This document shows, in pieces, positions 60,930-64,000 of a stretch of DNA of 64,000 nt (positions within the stretch are counted from its first letter, which is position 1; every line of letters starts with the position of its first letter). Source of the stretch: Halorubellus sp. JP-L1 (lineage in GTDB: Archaea > Halobacteriota > Halobacteria > Halobacteriales > Natrialbaceae); the NCBI RefSeq assembly GCF_011440375.1, contig NZ_JAAOIR010000002.1:496001-560000 (forward strand). Reading direction: 5' to 3'. The translations under genes were made by a program, and so were the position numbers. The notes under the pieces are model-generated. The model saw only the letters and a program-made list of their open reading frames with translations, was not told the origin of the DNA and did not search any database.

Positions 60930-61922
60930 TCAGGCGTCGAGTGCGTCGAGCAGCTGGCACTTCCGGCAGACGTCGCGCGTGGTCGTGGACCCGCATCGCT
61001 CGCAGTCGCCAAGGTCGGCTTTCTCGCGGGTGTCTTCGGCGTCGCTGTGGTGTTCGCTGGCGACGATGCCGGCGAGTTCCTCGTAGCCCGCGAGGATACT
61101 GTGCCGTGTTCCGGGGTGGTTCTCTTCGAGGCCGTGGAGGAGTTCCTGTATCTCGCCCCTGTAGGCTTCGCTGGCGTGCGGGCACTCCGTGATGTGCGCG
61201 GGCAGGTCGCGGAGGTGACAGTAGAGCGCGACCTCCTTCTCGGGGACGTCCCGGAGGGGTTTCGCGCGCGGCACGAAGTTCTCCTGGTCTTCGCGCGTCG
61301 GGCCGTCGTCGTCGCCGAACGGCCCGAGGCTGGCGTCGAAGTGCTTCGCGATCTGGGCGACGTCGCCCTCGAGGAAGTTCATGAGCGCGGTCTGGGCCTC
61401 GTCGTCGAGATTGTGTCCCGTCAGGAGCTTGTCAGCGCCGTACTCGTCCGCGTACTCCTCTAAGAGGTCTCGGCGGAACACGCCACAGTACGCGCACGCG
61501 GCCATTCCCTCGGGGTCGTCCTCGACGACGTCGTCCATCTCCACGCCGAACTCCTCGCTGTACGACACCACCTCGTGCCGGATTTCGAGGTCCTCGGTGA
61601 GTTCCAGGCAGGCGTCGACGCTCTCGTCGCGGTATCCCTCGATCCCCTCGTGGATCGTGAGCGCGACGATCTCGATCCGCGGGTCCTTGGCGAACGTCTC
61701 GTGCAGGATCTGCGTCAGTACGACGCTGTCCTTCCCCCCGGAGAGCCCCACCACCCACGTCTCGGGGTTCTCCGGCGTCGCGTCGCGCGGCACGAGTCCG
61801 TCCTCGCGGACGCGCCGTCGAACGCGACGCTCGACGGACTCCGCGAAGTGCGCGTCGCAGAGGTGCGCCCCCGAGTACGCCGCGTGCATCACCGCGTCCC
61901 GCTCGCACTTCGAACACTCCAT
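60930..61922 (-). CDS. ncsA: tRNA 2-thiolation protein NcsA/TtcA family
   Basis: This 330-residue N-type PP-loop ATPase has SGGKDSVV at about 59-66, two N-terminal zinc-type cysteines (CSKCERD, then C22) and a C-terminal zinc ribbon (CERCGS, CRKCQL). A conserved Cys pair (CAYCGVFRR and ECPHAS) is the likely active site for sulfur transfer. In haloarchaea NcsA thiolates the wobble uridine of tRNA-Lys/Glu/Gln with the SAMP2 system. It lies next to ftsZ2 but is convergent, as in Haloferax volcanii. Confidence 0.93.
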   Translation of the reverse strand: MECSKCERDAVMHAAYSGAHLCDAHFAESVERRVRRRVREDGLVPRDATPENPETWVVGLSGGKDSVVLTQILHETFAKDPRIEIVALTIHEGIEGYRDESVDACLELTEDLEIRHEVVSYSEEFGVEMDDVVEDDPEGMAACAYCGVFRRDLLEEYADEYGADKLLTGHNLDDEAQTALMNFLEGDVAQIAKHFDASLGPFGDDDGPTREDQENFVPRAKPLRDVPEKEVALYCHLRDLPAHITECPHASEAYRGEIQELLHGLEENHPGTRHSILAGYEELAGIVASEHHSDAEDTREKADLGDCERCGSTTTRDVCRKCQLLDALDA

Positions 61923-62000
61923 TCGCCCCGAGATATCCGTCCTGGGGGGAAACGGGTTTCGTTCGCGCCGCGCGCGGCCATCACGGAGACGTGCCGAACG

Positions 62001-62076
62001 GGCGGCCTGGGGCCAGGCGGATGCTGGTGGAATGGGTACCGGTGGAACCGGCGGCCTGGCGGCCGCCGGATGCTGG
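62001..62076. repeat. imperfect 26-30-base direct repeat
   Basis: GGCGGCCTGG...GGATGCTGG occurs at about 62001-62029 and again at 62050-62076, with an intervening GGTACCGGTGG palindromic patch. It lies in the 200-base gap between ncsA and the cobalamin operon. Confidence 0.6.
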
Positions 62077-62120
62077 CACAGTCAGCAACGTTCAAGTCCA
62101 CTTTCGCCGAGTAAACTACA

Positions 62121-62801
62121 GTGGCAGTATCGTTCGACCTGTTCGGGACGCTCGTCGACGTGACTCGCCCCGACGACCCCGCCGAAGCGGTCGCGCGCGA
62201 ACTCCGGGAGCGCGACGTCGCGGTCCCCTATGATTGGGGGGCGGCGTACCGCGAGGTGCACGTGGACGCGCCCGAGGGCGCCGAGGTGCCGTTGCCGGCG
62301 CACGTCGCTCGCGCGCTGGCGAGCCGTGGCGTCGACGCGCCCGGGAACGCGCCCCGTCGCGCGGTCGTCGCTGCGTTCGACCCCGACGTCACCGTCCGTC
62401 CTGGCGCGCGCGAGGCGGTCGCGGCAGCACGCGAGCACGGGCCCGTCGCCGTGTGTTCGAACTGCGCGGTCCCCGGGCTCGTGCGGACGACGCTCGTCCG
62501 CGCGGACGTGCGCGAGGAGTTCGACGCGGTCGTCGCGAGCGCGGCCTGCGGGTGGCGCAAACCCGACGCGCGGGTCTTCGAGCGGACCGCGGACGCGCTC
62601 GACTGCGACCCCCGAGACCTCGTGCACGTCGGCGACGCGGACGCGGACGCCGGCGTCGAGGACGTCGGCGGGCACTTCGTGGACGTCCGGACGGTTCCGC
62701 CGGCCGAGCTCGCCGACGTCGTCGCGTCGTTCGCCGCGAGCGCCGACACCGGAGGCGACGAAGCGAGCACTGACCGGACCGACGAGGGGGGGTCGCGGTG
62801 A
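62121..62801 (+). CDS. HAD-superfamily hydrolase of the cobalamin operon
   Basis: This 226-residue HAD phosphatase has motif I FDLFGTLVD (Asp6), motif II VCSNCAV, motif III lysine in GWRKPDARVF and motif IV HVGDADADAGVE. It starts with GTG and overlaps cbiB by 4 bases. In haloarchaeal B12 operons a HAD gene at this position is a candidate for the alpha-ribazole-phosphate or another phosphatase step, a role inferred from context only. The last 20 residues are an acidic tail. Confidence 0.9.
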   Translation: MAVSFDLFGTLVDVTRPDDPAEAVARELRERDVAVPYDWGAAYREVHVDAPEGAEVPLPAHVARALASRGVDAPGNAPRRAVVAAFDPDVTVRPGAREAVAAAREHGPVAVCSNCAVPGLVRTTLVRADVREEFDAVVASAACGWRKPDARVFERTADALDCDPRDLVHVGDADADAGVEDVGGHFVDVRTVPPAELADVVASFAASADTGGDEASTDRTDEGGSR

Positions 62802-63733
62802 GCGCGCTCGCGGCGGTCGTCGTGGTCGCGGCGGCGGGCTTGGACGCGGCGGTCGGCGAACCGCCGGATCGCCTGCATCCGGTGGCGTGGTTCGGGCGCG
62901 TCGTCGCGCTCGCGGACCGCGAGTGGGAGAACCCCGCGCTCGCGGGCGCGGCGGTCGCGGTCGCGCTCCCGCTCGCGGCGGCCGCGCTCGTCGCCGGCGT
63001 CGTGCTCGCGGTCGGGTACGTGCACGTGGCGCTGTCGGTCGTCGCGGCCGTTTTCGCGCTGTTTACGGCGACGAGCCGCCGGATGCTCCTCGCGCTCGCG
63101 CGGGACGTGGTGGCGGCGAGCGAGACCGACCTCGCCGTGGCGCGCGACGCGCTCCGCGGGCTCGCGGGGCGGGACGCGAGCGCGCTCTCGCCGGCGCAGG
63201 TGCGGTCGGCGGCCGTCGAGTCCGCGGCGGAGAACCTCGCGGACGGCCTCGTCGCGCCCCTGCTCGCGTTCGCACTCGCGCTCCCGTTCGGGGTCGCGGC
63301 CGGGGCGGGCGCGGCGGCGTGGGTGAAGGCCGTGAACACGCTCGACTCGATGCTCGGCTACCCCGGGAAACCCCACGGGACGGCGAGCGCGCGCCTCGAC
63401 GACGCGGTGATGTGGGTGCCGGCGCGGCTATCCGCCGGCCTGCTCGCGTTCGCTGGCGGGCGACCGGGCGCGCTCGCCGCGGCTCGCGAGTGGCTCGCGG
63501 GCGTGCCGTCGCCGAACTCCGGGTGGCCGATGGGGGCGCTCGCCGGGACCGTCGGCGTGCGACTGGAGAAACCCGGCGTCTACGTCCTGAACCCAGAGGA
63601 GCCGCTACCGTCGGCGGCGGTCGCCCGGCGCGCGCTCGCGGTCGTCGACCGCGCCGGCTGGCTCGCGGTCGCGTCCGCGGCGGCGCTCGCGCTCGCGGTG
63701 CCGACGCCACCGGAGGTGCTCGCGCTCCCGTGA
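62798..63733 (+). CDS. cbiB: cobalamin biosynthesis protein CbiB/CobD (adenosylcobinamide-phosphate synthase)
   Basis: This 311-residue integral membrane protein has about six helices and the family motifs GEPPDRLHPVAWFGR, AAWVKAVNTLDSMLGY and VPSPNSGWPMGALAG. It joins (R)-1-amino-2-propanol phosphate to adenosylcobyrate to give adenosylcobinamide phosphate. It starts with GTG overlapping the HAD gene, and its stop overlaps the cobS start (GTGA), showing a tightly coupled operon. Confidence 0.95.
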   Translation: MSALAAVVVVAAAGLDAAVGEPPDRLHPVAWFGRVVALADREWENPALAGAAVAVALPLAAAALVAGVVLAVGYVHVALSVVAAVFALFTATSRRMLLALARDVVAASETDLAVARDALRGLAGRDASALSPAQVRSAAVESAAENLADGLVAPLLAFALALPFGVAAGAGAAAWVKAVNTLDSMLGYPGKPHGTASARLDDAVMWVPARLSAGLLAFAGGRPGALAAAREWLAGVPSPNSGWPMGALAGTVGVRLEKPGVYVLNPEEPLPSAAVARRALAVVDRAGWLAVASAAALALAVPTPPEVLALP

Positions 63734-64000
63734 CGGGCGTCCTCGCGACCGGCGTCCGGGCGTTCGCGGGCGCCCTCGGCACGGGAGTGCGAGCGGTCGC
63801 GGGCGCGCTCGGGTTCCTGACGCGCGTCCCGGTGGGTCGCGACGGGGACGCGTGGGCGGCGTTCGCGGCGCACCCGGCGGCGGCGGTCGTCCCGGGGTAC
63901 GTCGTCGGCGCGCTCGCCGGCGCGGTCCCGGCGCTCGCGCTCGCGTTCGCTCCCGGCGTGCCGGCGGCCTCGGTCGCGCTCGCGTACGTCGTCGGCGTTT
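63730..64000 (+). CDS. cobS: cobalamin synthase CobS, N-terminal part (cut by window end)
   Basis: The first 90 codons encode the start of adenosylcobinamide-GDP ribazoletransferase: ALGFLTRVPVGRDGD and HPAAAVVPGYVVGALAGA match its N-terminus. The enzyme joins alpha-ribazole to adenosylcobinamide-GDP in the membrane, the last main step of B12 synthesis. It starts with GTG. The first 25 residues are an imperfect tandem duplication (GVRAFAGALG then GVRAVAGALG). The gene continues past base 64000. Confidence 0.9.
   Translation, partial: MTGVLATGVRAFAGALGTGVRAVAGALGFLTRVPVGRDGDAWAAFAAHPAAAVVPGYVVGALAGAVPALALAFAPGVPAASVALAYVVGV

Overview
The window comes from a haloarchaeon (class Halobacteria). 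The evidence is high GC, strongly acidic proteins, Tat-type signals and lipoboxes, TATA boxes about 26 bases before leaderless start codons, archaeal ribosomal proteins (L40e, L15e), a 20S proteasome, a CdrL/CdrS/FtsZ2 cell-division locus and three archaeal-type tRNA genes. The genus cannot be fixed from the sequence.

Layout. 0-10 kb: ribosomal protein L40e, a site-2 protease-like membrane protease, Lrp/AsnC and PadR regulators, a HalOD1 protein, a PitA-type chlorite dismutase/ABM fusion, lipoproteins, an aldo/keto reductase and an acyltransferase. 11-22 kb: a carbohydrate-oriented block with a GtrA protein, two exported GH10 glycosidases, a processive GT2 glycosyltransferase, a very large DUF2298 membrane protein and an exported cupredoxin/PQQ-type sugar dehydrogenase. 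22-33 kb: tRNA-Gly, NAD synthetase, enoyl-CoA hydratase, tRNA-Thr, a ferritin-like protein, an AstE/AspA deacylase, MscS, an Hvo_1808-type surface protein, L15e behind a foldable leader, an EamA transporter and a NUDIX hydrolase. 34-43 kb: overlapping psmA-psmB, a histidine kinase, an MFS transporter, a cystathionine synthase-like enzyme and a zinc-type ABC operon (znuA-znuC-znuB) with a palindromic operator. 43-54 kb: Rio2, a metallo-beta-lactamase-fold enzyme, a lipoate ligase-like protein, endonuclease IV, a PGF-CTERM surface protein, a methyltransferase, an ArsR-like regulator, an M29 aminopeptidase and small conserved proteins.

54-58 kb: a calcium-repeat metalloprotease runs into an AT-rich island (about 55.5-57.45 kb) of unrecognised membrane-protein genes and start-less coding remnants. 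A PD-(D/E)XK-like gene and tRNA-Tyr follow. 58.5-62 kb: cdrL, cdrS-ftsZ2 and ncsA. 62-64 kb: the start of a cobalamin operon (HAD phosphatase, cbiB, cobS), cut by the window edge.

The most unusual signals are non-coding. Short tandem duplications cover or abut stop codons of four unrelated genes. The rpl15e and cdrS-ftsZ2 transcripts appear to have long structured leaders, with a perfect palindrome at the predicted cdrS start site. A strong paired G-quadruplex motif lies in an otherwise empty intergenic region. tRNA 3'-end copies suggest past integrations. No intact insertion sequence, CRISPR array or prophage was seen.
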